Source: Vibrio genomosp. F10 str. ZF-129 (GTDB lineage Bacteria; Pseudomonadota; Gammaproteobacteria; Enterobacterales; Vibrionaceae). From it: DNA of 64,000 bases. The position numbers and the translations under genes are program-made. The notes under the pieces are model-generated. The model saw only the letters and a list, made by a program, of their open reading frames with translations. It did not search any database and was not told where the DNA came from. This document shows, piece by piece, positions 18,595 to 28,199 of this stretch. The first letter of the stretch is position 1; every line of letters begins with the position of its first letter. The stretch lies in NCBI RefSeq assembly GCF_000287055.2, contig NZ_AJYQ02000124.1, positions 16,136-80,135 of the forward strand, written 5' to 3'.

Positions 18595-18626
18595 AAAAAA
18601 CCTCAGTGTTCAAACTGAGGTTTTTT
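18595..18626 (-). terminator. Terminator after deoD, probably bidirectional
   Basis: AAAAAACCTCAGT and ACTGAGGTTTTTT form a perfect hairpin around GTTCAA. It follows deoD on the minus strand and can also end the ytjB transcript. Confidence 0.9.
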
Positions 18627-18646
18627 CATTTTATGCTAAAAAATGG

Positions 18647-19366
18647 TTAGTCTTCATCGCCTAGCAAAACGGAATCCAAAGCAATTTCCATCATTTCATT
18701 AAATGTGGTTGCACGTTCATCTGACGTGGTTTGTTCACCGGTTTTGATGTGATCCGATACCGTACAGATTGCTAGCGCTTTGGCGCCATATTCTGCCGCC
18801 ACACCATAAATTCCAGCCGCTTCCATTTCGACGCCAACAATTCCGTATTTATCCATTACGTCGAACATGTCTGGGTCAGGAGTGTAGAAGAGTTCTGCTG
18901 AAAACAGGTTACCGACTTTGACATCGATACCACGTGCTTTTGCTGCCTCTTCAGCAGCTCTCACCATTTTATAATCAGCGATGGCTGCGAAGTCATGATC
19001 TTTAAAGCGAATACGGTTTACTTTAGAGTCTGTGCACGCGCCCATACCAATCACAACATCACGCACTTTAATATCTTCGCTAACCGCACCACAACTTCCG
19101 ACGCGTATTATCTTCTTAACACCGAAGTCTTTAATCAGCTCTGTTACGTATATAGAGCATGATGGAATTCCCATGCCATGCCCCATCACCGAGATCTTAC
19201 GACCTTTATAAGTGCCGGTGTATCCATACATACTGCGAACATCACAGACCTGAACAGCATCATCTAAAAAAGTCTCAGCAATGTATTTAGCGCGCAGTGG
19301 ATCCCCCGGCATCAAAACAACATCTGCAAAGTCACCCTTTTCAGCATTAATATGTGGCGTTGCCAT
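18647..19366 (-). CDS. deoD: Purine-nucleoside phosphorylase
   Basis: 239 residues, the same length as E. coli DeoD. Signature stretches include [33 protein letters not shown] and [16 protein letters not shown], with the TVSDHI region near the end that supplies the catalytic Asp. It splits purine (deoxy)ribonucleosides with phosphate. It is the last gene of the deoCABD operon, the order known from enterobacteria. Confidence 0.96.
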   Translation of the reverse strand: MATPHINAEKGDFADVVLMPGDPLRAKYIAETFLDDAVQVCDVRSMYGYTGTYKGRKISVMGHGMGIPSCSIYVTELIKDFGVKKIIRVGSCGAVSEDIKVRDVVIGMGACTDSKVNRIRFKDHDFAAIADYKMVRAAEEAAKARGIDVKVGNLFSAELFYTPDPDMFDVMDKYGIVGVEMEAAGIYGVAAEYGAKALAICTVSDHIKTGEQTTSDERATTFNEMMEIALDSVLLGDED

Positions 19367-19414
19367 AATCTATTCCTTCTTCAATCTCTATTTGAATTGC
19401 TAATCCAATTGTTA

Positions 19415-19435
19415 AGGGCTCTTCAACAGAGCCCT
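19415..19435 (-). other. Intercistronic hairpin between deoB and deoD
   Basis: AGGGCTC (19415-19421) pairs with GAGCCCT (19429-19435) around a 7-base loop. No T-tract follows on the minus strand, so it is more likely an mRNA-stability element than a terminator. Confidence 0.5.
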
Positions 19436-19444
19436 AATCCATGA

Positions 19445-20665
19445 TTACAAAAAGTTTTTACCGTATTCCATTGGAGAGGTTTCAAAGTACGATGCCAAAC
19501 TTTGGCCTATGTCAGCAAACGTATCTCTAAGGCCCAATGAACCGGCTGGTACTTTTTGGCCATAAACGATAACGGGGATATGCTCACGCGTATGATCACT
19601 GCCTGGCCAGGTTGGATCACACCCATGATCTGCCGTCAAAATAAGAATGTCATCTTCTTGCATTAACTCGATAACTTCGTTAATTCGCCCATCAAAGTAC
19701 TCTAAAGCCGCCGCATAGCCTGCGACATCTCTTCGGTGCCCGTATGCAGAATCAAAGTCAACAAAATTGGTGAAGACTATCGTGTTGTCCCCAGCCTTTT
19801 TGATCGCTTCTTTTGTTGCTTCGAAGAGCTCTGGAATTCCCGTTGCTTTGGTTTTCTGAGTTATCCCGCAGCCCGCATAAATGTCAGAGATTTTACCAAT
19901 AGAGTGGACTTGACCGCCTTTTTCATCCACCAGTTTTTGTAACACAGTTGGTGCCGGTGGCTCTACCGATAAGTCTCGGCGGTTACCCGTACGAGCAAAT
20001 TCGCCCGCTTTCGCACCAACAAATGGTCGCGCAATCACTCGGCCAATGTTGTACTCTTCAAGTTCTTCACGAGCGATCTGGCAAAGCTCTAGTAACTTGT
20101 CCAAACCAAACGTCTCTTCATGACAAGCGATTTGGAATACCGAGTCACCTGATGTATAGAAAATCGGTAAACCTGTCTTCATGTGCTCTTCGCCCAAGTC
20201 ATCAAGAACCTGAGTCCCTGATGCATGGCAATTGCCTAAGAAACCAGACAAACCAGCACGTTTTAGAATGCGATCTGTTAGCTCCGTTGGAAAGCTGTTT
20301 TCTTTATCTGTAAAGTAACCCCATTCAAATAACACAGGAACACCAGCAATTTCCCAGTGACCTGAAGGCGTATCTTTACCTGATGACAGCTCAGCGGCAT
20401 GGCCGTAAGCACCAATCACATCAACACTGCCTTCAAGACCCGCAGCAAACTTACCGGTCGACTCTTTGTGCGCCATCGCAAAACCAAGCTTAGACAGGTT
20501 AGGCAGTTTTAATGGTCCACTACGATCGGCATTATCCGCTAGCCCTTTACTGCACTGCTCTGCAATATGGCCCATGGTATCCGAACCAACATCACCAAAC
20601 TTATCCGCATCGGCAGTTTCACCAATACCAAATGAATCTAATACTAAAATAAATGCTCTTTTCAT
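19445..20665 (-). CDS. deoB: Phosphopentomutase
   Basis: 406 residues from the ATG at 20665 ([16 protein letters not shown]), the standard start and length; an in-frame ATG 12 codons earlier lacks support, whereas GGTGAG sits just before this one. The alkaline-phosphatase-superfamily metal ligands are visible in [27 protein letters not shown]. The enzyme converts (deoxy)ribose 1-phosphate to the 5-phosphate for DeoC. It begins about 30 bases after the deoA stop. Confidence 0.95.
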   Translation of the reverse strand: MKRAFILVLDSFGIGETADADKFGDVGSDTMGHIAEQCSKGLADNADRSGPLKLPNLSKLGFAMAHKESTGKFAAGLEGSVDVIGAYGHAAELSSGKDTPSGHWEIAGVPVLFEWGYFTDKENSFPTELTDRILKRAGLSGFLGNCHASGTQVLDDLGEEHMKTGLPIFYTSGDSVFQIACHEETFGLDKLLELCQIAREELEEYNIGRVIARPFVGAKAGEFARTGNRRDLSVEPPAPTVLQKLVDEKGGQVHSIGKISDIYAGCGITQKTKATGIPELFEATKEAIKKAGDNTIVFTNFVDFDSAYGHRRDVAGYAAALEYFDGRINEVIELMQEDDILILTADHGCDPTWPGSDHTREHIPVIVYGQKVPAGSLGLRDTFADIGQSLASYFETSPMEYGKNFL

Positions 20666-20697
20666 TTTCTCACCCATTAAATGCGCTTCACCAGATT

Positions 20698-22044
20698 TCA
20701 TACGTCTTCAGAACGGATCTGACGATAAACATCTGGAGTCGGTTGATAGTCTCCGCCAATCGTAATTGCACGTTGAAGTGCCTGTGCGGCCTCTTGCCAT
20801 TGCTCTTCATTACGAGCATGGATAACCGCTAACGGTTTATCATCTGCCGCAATGTCACCTAAGCGAATGAAATTATCAAAACCCACCGCGTAATCGATGC
20901 TGTCCGTTGCTACGCGACGTCCACCGCCCATACCAACTACGGCCATTCCGATTGCACGTGTATCCATGGCTGATACAACACCACGTTCAAGTGCGTAAAC
21001 AGGTTTAATAATTTCTGCGCTTTCTAGGTAGTTATTATAATTTTCTACAAAATCTTCTGGCCCGCCTAAGCCTGCAACCATTTTACCAAAGCATTCTGCG
21101 GCTTTGCCGTTATCCAGAACGGCCATCAATTTCTCTCGGGCCTCTTCACTGTTGTCGGCAAGGTTCCCCAACACCAACATTTCAGCACAAGAAGCCAATG
21201 TAATATTGAGCAAGCGAGGATTACGATATTCACCCGTTAGGAATCTCACCGCTTCTCTCACTTCAAGCGCATTGCCCGCTGAAGAGGCAAGAACTTGGTT
21301 CATATCGGTAAGGATAGCGGTTGTTTTAGTACCGGCACCATTAGCCACGGCAACGATAGATTTAGCCAGTTCTTCCGACGCTTCATACGTTGGCATAAAA
21401 GCACCTGAGCCGACTTTTACATCCATCACAAGTGAATCTAAACCTGCCGCTAGTTTCTTCGACAGTATCGAAGCGGTAATTAACGAGATGTTATCGACGG
21501 TTGCGGTAATATCACGCGTGGCATAAACACGCTTATCTGCGGGAGCTAAATCCCCCGTTTGACCGATAATGGCCACCCCAGCGTCTTTAGTCACTTGACC
21601 AAACACGTCATTGGTTGGAGTAATGTTATAACCAGGTATGGACTCTAATTTGTCTAAAGTTCCTCCCGTGTGGCCAAGGCCGCGGCCAGAAATCATTGGA
21701 ACAAACCCACCACATGCGGCCACCATAGGGCCAAGCATTAATGACGTCACATCGCCGACACCACCGGTTGAGTGTTTATCAACAATTGGACCATCGAAGT
21801 TCATGTGCGCCCAATCAATCACCATGCCTGAATCACGCATCGCACACGTGAGAGCAATTCGCTCTGGCATCGTCATTTCATTAAAGAATATCGCCATTGC
21901 AAATGCTGCAATTTGGCCTTCAGATACGGTATTTTTTGCCACACCTTGAATGAAAAAATTAATCTCATCCGTTGTCAGAACTTCGTTATCGCGCTTTTTA
22001 CGAATGATTTCTTGAGGTAAGTAGTTTTGATTAATATTAGACAT
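20698..22044 (-). CDS. deoA: Thymidine phosphorylase
   Basis: 448 residues. Signatures include [20 protein letters not shown] (phosphate- and nucleoside-binding loop) and [20 protein letters not shown]. It has about seven extra N-terminal residues compared with the enterobacterial start ([13 protein letters not shown]); the chosen ATG has GGGAG eight bases upstream. It converts thymidine to thymine and deoxyribose 1-phosphate. It is the second gene of deoCABD. Confidence 0.96.
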   Translation of the reverse strand: MSNINQNYLPQEIIRKKRDNEVLTTDEINFFIQGVAKNTVSEGQIAAFAMAIFFNEMTMPERIALTCAMRDSGMVIDWAHMNFDGPIVDKHSTGGVGDVTSLMLGPMVAACGGFVPMISGRGLGHTGGTLDKLESIPGYNITPTNDVFGQVTKDAGVAIIGQTGDLAPADKRVYATRDITATVDNISLITASILSKKLAAGLDSLVMDVKVGSGAFMPTYEASEELAKSIVAVANGAGTKTTAILTDMNQVLASSAGNALEVREAVRFLTGEYRNPRLLNITLASCAEMLVLGNLADNSEEAREKLMAVLDNGKAAECFGKMVAGLGGPEDFVENYNNYLESAEIIKPVYALERGVVSAMDTRAIGMAVVGMGGGRRVATDSIDYAVGFDNFIRLGDIAADDKPLAVIHARNEEQWQEAAQALQRAITIGGDYQPTPDVYRQIRSEDV

Positions 22045-22091
22045 TAGAATCTCCCAAGTTTGCTGTAAACATTGGTTTGTAGAATAAAGAG

Positions 22092-22119
22092 ATGAAGTGG
22101 TGAACTTTCACCACTTCAT
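22092..22119 (-). other. Strong intercistronic hairpin between deoC and deoA
   Basis: Perfect 13-bp arms (22092-22104 and 22107-22119; GAAGTGGTGAA within the left arm) are separated by only 2 bases. No T-tract follows. It sits 20 bases after deoC and probably stabilises the deoC part of the message or modulates expression of the distal genes. Confidence 0.65.
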
Positions 22120-22138
22120 AAAACAGACAGTTATAGAT

Positions 22139-22915
22139 TTAGTACGCGGCAGGATCCGCTGTTTGGTCTGTCACTTCTAATGTGTTAAGTAGATTGGTTA
22201 GTAGGCTTGATGCTCCAAAACGATAATGCATATTGTCAGCCCAATCGGCACCTAAAAGATCATCAGCCATACCAAGGTAAGCTTGTGCATCTTCCGCAGT
22301 GCGAACACCACCAGCAGGCTTAAAGCCGACCGTTTTAGCAACGCCCATATCGCGAATAACTTCAAGCATCATGCGTGCGTATTCTGGCGTAGCGTTCACT
22401 GGTACTTTACCCGTTGAAGTTTTGATGAAATCGGCACCCGCTTCAATACAAATCTGCGATGCTTTCTTAATCAATGCTTCTTCTTTCAACTCACCCGTTT
22501 CGATGATCACTTTTAATAAAATATCGCCACACGCTTCTTTACATTGCTTAACCAACTCAAAGCCGACTTTTTCATTGCCAGCAATTAACGCACGGTATGG
22601 GAAGACAACATCCACTTCATCAGCACCGTAAGCAACGGCTGCCTTTGTTTCTGCAACGGCGATGTCAATATCGTCATTACCATGAGGGAAATTTGTCACG
22701 GTTGCAATGCGCACGTCTGGTGTGCCTTGTTCACGCAATGTCTTCTTCGCAATGGGAATAAAGCGAGGGTAAATACAAATTGCAGCAGTGTTACCTACGG
22801 CTGTTTTCGCGTCATGACACAGTGAGATCACCTTTGCATCGGTGTCATCATCATTTAGCGTGGTTAGATCCATTAATTTAAGTGCTCGTAGTGCTGCTGC
22901 TTTTAAATCGCTCAT
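22139..22915 (-). CDS. deoC: Deoxyribose-phosphate aldolase
   Basis: 258 residues. The Schiff-base lysine lies in the [11 protein letters not shown] segment and the second lysine in [11 protein letters not shown], both diagnostic. The enzyme splits deoxyribose 5-phosphate to acetaldehyde and glyceraldehyde 3-phosphate. First gene of the operon, with a leader of roughly 300 bases that contains a LacI-family-type site at 23259-23274. Confidence 0.96.
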   Translation of the reverse strand: MSDLKAAALRALKLMDLTTLNDDDTDAKVISLCHDAKTAVGNTAAICIYPRFIPIAKKTLREQGTPDVRIATVTNFPHGNDDIDIAVAETKAAVAYGADEVDVVFPYRALIAGNEKVGFELVKQCKEACGDILLKVIIETGELKEEALIKKASQICIEAGADFIKTSTGKVPVNATPEYARMMLEVIRDMGVAKTVGFKPAGGVRTAEDAQAYLGMADDLLGADWADNMHYRFGASSLLTNLLNTLEVTDQTADPAAY

Positions 22916-23370
22916 TTCTATCTCCGATCAATATATTCAATTCATTTTCTATCGAACTCGCACCCATATTAGCAATTTAACGTTGGGGCAAAGCGGGCTC
23001 AATAGCCTTAAATGAACGGACTTGGTTCCTTGAAGACTCAGTACATACAGCGAACATGTACTAATTGCTATCCTTGTCACCGCACAGTACCAATTATGGT
23101 CCATGGCACTACAATCAATGATTGCGGTGTCTGCGTAGGCAAATCATATGCCTATTTTGAGATGTATTACCGTGAAGAGTTGTTATTCACCCACTCAACA
23201 ATGTGTATCTAACCTATACAGTATAGATATTCATTGCAAAACTGTAGCACCAAATAAAACGCAAACGGTTTGTATCTCAAAAATCTAACTCTATCTTACT
23301 CCTTGTTCACCTCTTAGCGATAAAAGCTATTTATCCGCTAACCCCAAAAAATGTATTGCCAGAAAACAAA
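22916..23370 (-). promoter_or_regulatory. deo operon upstream region
   Basis: About 450 bases with no convincing gene. Visible elements are a TATACT -10-like hexamer on the minus strand inside the palindrome CTATACAGTATAG (23213-23225), the PurR/CytR-like site at 23259-23274, and a near-palindrome TTAGCG...CGCTAA at 23314-23342. A 66-codon frame on the plus strand here has no ribosome site. Confidence 0.45.
23259..23274. promoter_or_regulatory. LacI-family operator (PurR/CytR-like)
   Basis: ACGCAAACGGTTTGTA matches nine of the eleven fixed positions of the PurR consensus ANGCAANCGNTTNCNT, including the central CG. PurR and CytR are LacI-family regulators of nucleotide and nucleoside genes, which fits the deo context. 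Confidence 0.45.
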
Positions 23371-23404
23371 AAGCCCCGCAGCACACTAGGTGGCTACGGG
23401 GCTT
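23371..23404 (-). terminator. Terminator after nupC
   Basis: AAGCCCCG (23371-23378) pairs with CGGGGCTT (23397-23404), with further inner AGC/GCT and CAC/GTG pairing. T-rich sequence follows on the minus strand. Confidence 0.85.
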
Positions 23405-23440
23405 GATTACAAGGCGTCTATATAAACTGACTCTTCTTTC

Positions 23441-24703
23441 TTAGAAAGAGAGGAATAGGCCAGCAATAGTTGCCGCCATTAGGTTAGATAGAGTACCTGC
23501 TGCAACGGCTTTAACACCCATGCGTGCAATCTCTTGACGACGGCTAGGAGCAAGACCACCTAGACCACCAAGTAGAATCGCGATAGAAGACAGGTTAGCG
23601 AAGCCACATAGTGCAAAGGCAATGATAGCTTGCGTCTTCTCAGACATCACAGCACCAGTTGATGCAAGAACTTGAGCATTTTCACCCACGTAAGGTACAA
23701 AGTTTAGGTACGCTACGAATTCGTTCACAACCAGTTTTTGGCCGATGAAAGAACCAGCAACTGTTGCTTCAGCCCAAGGCACACCAATTAGGAATGCTAG
23801 AGGAGCAAACAACCAACCTAGAAGCATTTCTAGTGTTAGGTGTCCCATACCGAACCAACCGCCAACACCACCGATGATGCCGTTCACTAGCGCGATAAGG
23901 CCAATGAAAGCAAGTAGCATTGCGCCAACGTTTAGTGCTAGTTGAAGACCAACAGATGCGCCACTTGCTGCTGCATCGATAACGTTAGCTGGTTTATCAG
24001 CGCCGCCGTCAATGTCATCACCTAGCTCATCAGCAGCCTGTTCTGTTTCTGGCTTGATGATTTTTGCGAATAATAGACCACCAGGTGCCGCCATGAATGA
24101 CGCAGCAACTAGGTACTCTAGTGGAACACCCATTGATGCATAACCCGCTAGTACACCACCGGCAACAGATGCTAGGCCACCACACATTACTGCAAATAGC
24201 TCAGATGAAGTCATCTTAGGAATAAACGGACGAACCACAAGTGGTGCTTCTGTTTGACCTACGAAAATGTTCGCAGCAGCAGACATTGATTCTGCACGAG
24301 ATGTGCCCAATGCTTTTTGTAGACCACCACCCAGAATCTTGATAACCCACTGCATAACACCAATGTAGTAAAGTACAGAGATTAATGCAGAGAAGAAGAT
24401 AAGAGTTGGTAGTACTTGGAAAGCAAAAATGAAGCCGATACCATCAACTGAGAAGTTAACTAGGTTTCCAAATAGGAACCCTGTACCGTCTTTACCGTAG
24501 TCGATTACGTTCTGTACACCAGCAGAGAAGCCAGCAAGAAGATCGCGACCCCATGGTACGTAAAGTACGAAACCACCGATTATAAATTGGATTGCGAAAG
24601 CGCCGCCTACAGTACGTAGGTTAATCGCTTTGCGGTTGTCAGATAAAAGAACTGCTATTCCAAGCAGAACGAACATCCCGATGATACTCATAAACAGGCT
24701 CAT
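23441..24703 (-). CDS. nupC: Concentrative nucleoside transporter, NupC family
   Basis: 420 residues with the CNT fold: an N-terminal NupC-type segment, [12 protein letters not shown] (the nucleoside- and sodium-binding hairpin) and a C-terminal [20 protein letters not shown]. It imports nucleosides with sodium or protons. By position beside the deo operon it corresponds to V. cholerae VC2352, the transporter whose crystal structure (vcCNT) was solved. AAGGAAAT precedes the ATG. It has its own terminator, and a perfect CRP site lies about 150 bases upstream, so it is probably catabolite-controlled and transcribed separately from deoCABD. Confidence 0.93.
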   Translation of the reverse strand: MSLFMSIIGMFVLLGIAVLLSDNRKAINLRTVGGAFAIQFIIGGFVLYVPWGRDLLAGFSAGVQNVIDYGKDGTGFLFGNLVNFSVDGIGFIFAFQVLPTLIFFSALISVLYYIGVMQWVIKILGGGLQKALGTSRAESMSAAANIFVGQTEAPLVVRPFIPKMTSSELFAVMCGGLASVAGGVLAGYASMGVPLEYLVAASFMAAPGGLLFAKIIKPETEQAADELGDDIDGGADKPANVIDAAASGASVGLQLALNVGAMLLAFIGLIALVNGIIGGVGGWFGMGHLTLEMLLGWLFAPLAFLIGVPWAEATVAGSFIGQKLVVNEFVAYLNFVPYVGENAQVLASTGAVMSEKTQAIIAFALCGFANLSSIAILLGGLGGLAPSRRQEIARMGVKAVAAGTLSNLMAATIAGLFLSF

Positions 24704-24847
24704 AGTTTATGATTTCCTTATTAGTTATTTATTGGCGTGTGACAAAAGTGGAGCTAAAAAGCACGGTGATTATACGCAGCATGAATGAGATAAAGTAATG
24801 CTGCACTCACACTTTCTGTTAAGACACACACTTTATTCATTCACAAT

Positions 24848-24863
24848 TGTGATTCAAATCACA
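24848..24863. promoter_or_regulatory. CRP (cAMP receptor) binding site upstream of nupC
   Basis: TGTGATTCAAATCACA matches TGTGA-N6-TCACA at all ten fixed bases, with AAT and TCA flanks extending the symmetry. It lies in the 204-base gap between nupC and the TatD-family gene. Confidence 0.8.
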
Positions 24864-24907
24864 TCAAACTCATACAAAAATCATAGAACCTACAACTTAT
24901 TTAGAAT

Positions 24908-25690
24908 TCATTCACAAATAAATAGCGATCTATGGCTACTTTCCCACAACGATTGCGCAACCGTTTGCTCTGATTGCTCTTTAAGCAACGCCAGTTCTGA
25001 TAAGACTTTTGGCAACATTTTAGGGTGATTTTTCTTCCCTTGAAAACCGCACATAGGCATATCAGGCGCATCGGTTTCAATAACCAAATAGTCCAATGGT
25101 AAATCAGACATTGTCTTTCTCGTTTTGTTCGCCCTTGGGTAGGTGATGGTTCCACCCACACCGATATAAAAACCCAATTCAATAAAATCCATCGCTTGCT
25201 GCAAGCTGCCGGAAAAACCGTGCAATATACCTCCTTTAGCAAGCGGGTACTTTTTTAATAATGGGATGAGGCGATGGTTCGCTTTATGACAATGAAGAAT
25301 AACGGGTAATTGATACTGCTGAGCCAGTTCTAGTTGTATTAACAAATACCGTTCTTGCAATGCTTGGGAGGCATCAATTGAAAAGTCGAGCCCACATTCG
25401 CCAATGGCAACACACTGAGGGGAACGGAGTTCAAGAGCCTGCGAAAGGGCTTTGACGTCTTGCTCTACTGAATCATTAAGAAAATAAGGGTGGAAACCCA
25501 AAGCATGGTAAATTTGAGGGTGCTGCGAAGAGAGCAATTGCACCGCTTGCCAGTTGCTCTCATTTATTGCAGGAATAAGAAACTTCTTTACCCCTTCTCG
25601 CTCAGCTGACGATAGTTCTGCATTGAAGTCACCTTGAAAGTGCTCAAAGTCAAAGTGACAATGCGTATCAAACAAAGGGGGCATTGTCAT
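24908..25690 (-). CDS. TatD family metal-dependent hydrolase
   Basis: 260 residues. Metal ligands are visible in FDTHCHFD (H10 and H12), GECGLDFS, VILHCHKA and ETDAPDMP. The family includes TatD, YcfH and YjjV, DNases or phosphoesterases of the amidohydrolase fold; this one looks most like YjjV. Its ATG overlaps the stop codon of the upstream 57-codon gene (ATGA), so the two are translationally coupled. Last gene of the yaaA operon. Substrate not known. Confidence 0.88.
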   Translation of the reverse strand: MTMPPLFDTHCHFDFEHFQGDFNAELSSAEREGVKKFLIPAINESNWQAVQLLSSQHPQIYHALGFHPYFLNDSVEQDVKALSQALELRSPQCVAIGECGLDFSIDASQALQERYLLIQLELAQQYQLPVILHCHKANHRLIPLLKKYPLAKGGILHGFSGSLQQAMDFIELGFYIGVGGTITYPRANKTRKTMSDLPLDYLVIETDAPDMPMCGFQGKKNHPKMLPKVLSELALLKEQSEQTVAQSLWESSHRSLFICE

Positions 25691-25860
25691 GGCTTTTTCT
25701 TGTCATTATCAACCATTGAATGACTCTCCGCGATTGATTCGTTTTCGGTCGATGGATCTTTTTTGTAAGGCACACAGCTGCGCTTATTTTCTGGTGTCAG
25801 CCCCATAGACACGCACCATGCATCGTATTTATTTAACCAAAACGTTAGCCACTTCACCAT
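25687..25860 (-). CDS. Short DUF5363-like protein between yaaA and tatD-like gene
   Basis: 57 residues, too short for usual length cut-offs. It begins MVKWLTFWLNKYDAWCVSMG, continues LTPENKRSCVPYKKDP and ends in a polar, lysine-rich tail. The YDAWC...GLTPEN..CVPY pattern is one I associate with a small vibrio/enterobacterial family (DUF5363), but I cannot search to confirm. Its TGA overlaps the ATG of the TatD-like gene, and it lies 39 bases after yaaA, so it sits tightly inside the operon. A GAAGG upstream is somewhat distant from the ATG. Function unknown. Confidence 0.75.
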   Translation of the reverse strand: MVKWLTFWLNKYDAWCVSMGLTPENKRSCVPYKKDPSTENESIAESHSMVDNDKKKP

Positions 25861-25899
25861 TGCCGCGCTTACCTTCTAAATACGCCCGCCTAAAACGGG

Positions 25900-26673
25900 T
25901 TAGCGTTCTTCACGTTTAAACACGAGCTCTTTGTGTGAAGATTCAGCTTCAACAAAGTAATAACCTGCGCTATCGAACTGAGTCAATGCTTCAATCGAAT
26001 CAACCCTATTTTCGATAATATATCGAGCCATCATGCCGCGTGCTTTCTTTGCGTGAAAGCTGATGACTTTATACTGCCCATTTTTGCAATCTTTGAACAC
26101 TGGCGTTATCACCGTTGCATCTAAGCTCTTTGGCTTGACCGCTTTAAAGTATTCATTGGAGGCTAAATTGATCAATACATTATCGCCTTGGACATTGATA
26201 TCGTGATTCAATTTATCGGTAATCAGGTTACCCCAAAACTGATACAGATTGGTGCCACGCGTATTAGCCAGTTTCGTTCCCATTTCAAGGCGGTATGGCT
26301 GCATGAGGTCTAAAGGTTTGAGTAGGCCATATAAACCCGACAACATTCGTAAGTGCTGTTGAGCAAAGTCCAAATCTCCTTGAGAAAGAGTGGCCGCATC
26401 TAACCCTGTGTACACATCCCCTTTAAATGCAAAGAGTGCTTGGCGGGCGTTTTCGAACGAGAAGGTTTCGCTCCACTGCTCAAACCGAGCCACATTGAGT
26501 CCTGCAATTTTGTCACTGACCTTCATCAAGGCGGTAATATCCGCTGGGGTCAGCTTACGGCATTCATCGATAAGCTCTTTAGAATGGGGGATAAAATCTG
26601 GCTGAGTAAATTGCTCTGTAGGTAACGGAGACTCGTAGTCCAACGTTTTTGCAGGTGAGATAACGACTAGCAT
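25900..26673 (-). CDS. yaaA: Peroxide stress protein YaaA
   Basis: 257 residues from the ATG at 26673 ([16 protein letters not shown]), which is the standard family start; the frame is open to 26736, but that would run into the alsT terminator. Conserved stretches include [31 protein letters not shown] and [15 protein letters not shown]. YaaA (DUF328) lowers intracellular free iron and protects DNA during hydrogen peroxide stress in E. coli. First gene of an operon with the 57-codon gene and the TatD-like gene. Confidence 0.93.
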   Translation of the reverse strand: MLVVISPAKTLDYESPLPTEQFTQPDFIPHSKELIDECRKLTPADITALMKVSDKIAGLNVARFEQWSETFSFENARQALFAFKGDVYTGLDAATLSQGDLDFAQQHLRMLSGLYGLLKPLDLMQPYRLEMGTKLANTRGTNLYQFWGNLITDKLNHDINVQGDNVLINLASNEYFKAVKPKSLDATVITPVFKDCKNGQYKVISFHAKKARGMMARYIIENRVDSIEALTQFDSAGYYFVEAESSHKELVFKREER

Positions 26674-26712
26674 AGTGTAAATTCCATATTCATGAGACGT
26701 CTCTAGACTACA

Positions 26713-26743
26713 AAAAAAGCCACGCATTGTCTGCATGGCTTTT
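26713..26743 (-). terminator. Terminator after alsT
   Basis: AGCCA-CGCA pairs with TGCA-TGGCT around TTGTC; on the minus strand seven Ts follow. It lies 25 bases beyond the alsT stop. Confidence 0.85.
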
Positions 26744-26768
26744 CAATTACTCTAATAAGTCAAACCGA

Positions 26769-28199
26769 TTAGCTTTTTTTGCTGTTATCCCAAATACCAT
26801 CTTCTAACTGAGATTGAAGCTCTGGAAAGTCATTCGCATCAAATGTAGGAAGCTTACCCGCATCCAATTGGCGATTGTAATCTTTGGCCAGTTTGATCAC
26901 GATACCAGACAACAAGATGATCGCCACCAAGTTCACTATGGCCATTAACCCCATAGAGACATCAGCCAGTGCCCACACGGTTGGTAGAGAAGCTAGCGAA
27001 CCGAACATCACCATACCAAGCACCACAACCCTAAACAGCGCCAATCCTTTCTTATTGTTGTGCTCTAAGAATATCAGATTCGTTTCTGCGTAGGAGTAGT
27101 TCGCAATGATAGATGTAAAGGCAAAGAAGAAAATCGCCACCGCAACAAAGATTCCACCCCAATCACCGACTTGAGCCGTTAATGCACGCTGCGTTAACTC
27201 AATACCGGTAATTTCACCGTGAGGAACGTATTCACCAGACATTAAGATAATAGCCACCGTACATGAACAGATCACGATCGTATCTGTGAATACACCCAGC
27301 ATCTGAACATAACCCTGTGAAGCAGGGTGCGGTGGATACGGTGTCGCAGACGCTGCCGCATTAGGTGCAGAACCCATACCTGCTTCGTTTGAAAATAGAC
27401 CGCGCTTAATCCCTTGAATCATCGCTTGAGCAATGGCATAACCAAGCCCGCCCGCAGCCGCTTCTTGAAAACCAAATGCGCTTTTGAAGATTAAGGCCAA
27501 TACATCCGGCACCTTTTCAATGTTCATCAACATAACGTAAATCGCGATCAACAAGTAAGCCAATGCCATAACAGGAACAATCAGCTCTGCTGTGCGAGCA
27601 ATCTTACGGATTCCACCAAAGATGACGAACGCTGAGATAATAACAATAGCGATACCAACGTACAGCTCTTCAAAACCAAACGCATTGTTCATGGCACCTG
27701 CTATTGCATTGGCTTGTACGGCATTGAATACCAATCCGAAGGCTATGATGAGGAATATAGAAAACAGTACCCCCATCCAACGCATACCCAGGCCTTTTTC
27801 CATGTAGTAAGCCGGGCCACCACGGTAGTTACCATCGTTATCACGTGTTTTATACAGTTGGGCCAGCGTGCTTTCCGCAAATGATGTCGCCATACCGAGC
27901 ATGGCAATCAACCACATCCAGAAAATGGCGCCAGGGCCACCAGCGGTTAGAGCTACCGCAACCCCCGCCATATTACCGGTACCGACACGAGCAGCTAAGC
28001 TAGTACAAAGGGCCTGAAAAGATGAGATACCCGCTTTATCTGCTTTACGGCTATTTTTAAGAACACTAAACATGTGGCCGAAATGGCGAAACTGAATGAA
28101 ACCAAGACGCACAGTAAAGTAGATACCAACGCCAACAAGTAAATAAACTAGAATCGAACCCCAGAGGAGATCGTTCATCAAATTAATTAAGTCTGTCAC
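26769..28199 (-). CDS. alsT: Sodium:alanine/glycine symporter family protein
   Basis: 476 residues from the GTG at 28199, which has AGAGG five bases upstream; an earlier GTG at 28223 lacks a ribosome site. About ten membrane segments. Family motifs are ALCTSLAARVGTGNMAGVAV near the N terminus and GLFSNEAGMGSAPNAAAS in the middle, typical of the AGCS family that imports alanine or glycine with sodium. I looked for a glycine riboswitch upstream, known for another vibrio symporter of this family, and saw none. The C-terminal tail is acidic. Confidence 0.9.
   Translation of the reverse strand: MTDLINLMNDLLWGSILVYLLVGVGIYFTVRLGFIQFRHFGHMFSVLKNSRKADKAGISSFQALCTSLAARVGTGNMAGVAVALTAGGPGAIFWMWLIAMLGMATSFAESTLAQLYKTRDNDGNYRGGPAYYMEKGLGMRWMGVLFSIFLIIAFGLVFNAVQANAIAGAMNNAFGFEELYVGIAIVIISAFVIFGGIRKIARTAELIVPVMALAYLLIAIYVMLMNIEKVPDVLALIFKSAFGFQEAAAGGLGYAIAQAMIQGIKRGLFSNEAGMGSAPNAAASATPYPPHPASQGYVQMLGVFTDTIVICSCTVAIILMSGEYVPHGEITGIELTQRALTAQVGDWGGIFVAVAIFFFAFTSIIANYSYAETNLIFLEHNNKKGLALFRVVVLGMVMFGSLASLPTVWALADVSMGLMAIVNLVAIILLSGIVIKLAKDYNRQLDAGKLPTFDANDFPELQSQLEDGIWDNSKKS

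Noticed and set aside
23012..23212. 66-codon Cys-rich frame upstream of deoC
   Set aside because: No ribosome site, no recognisable pattern, and it crosses the likely deo promoter region.
24901..25242. 113-codon minus-strand frame overlapping the TatD-like gene
   Set aside because: It overlaps the well-supported TatD frame and has no family features.
26674..26736. N-terminal extension of YaaA to the ATG at 26736
   Set aside because: The extension runs through the alsT terminator hairpin and is absent from the family; the ATG at 26673 is the standard start.
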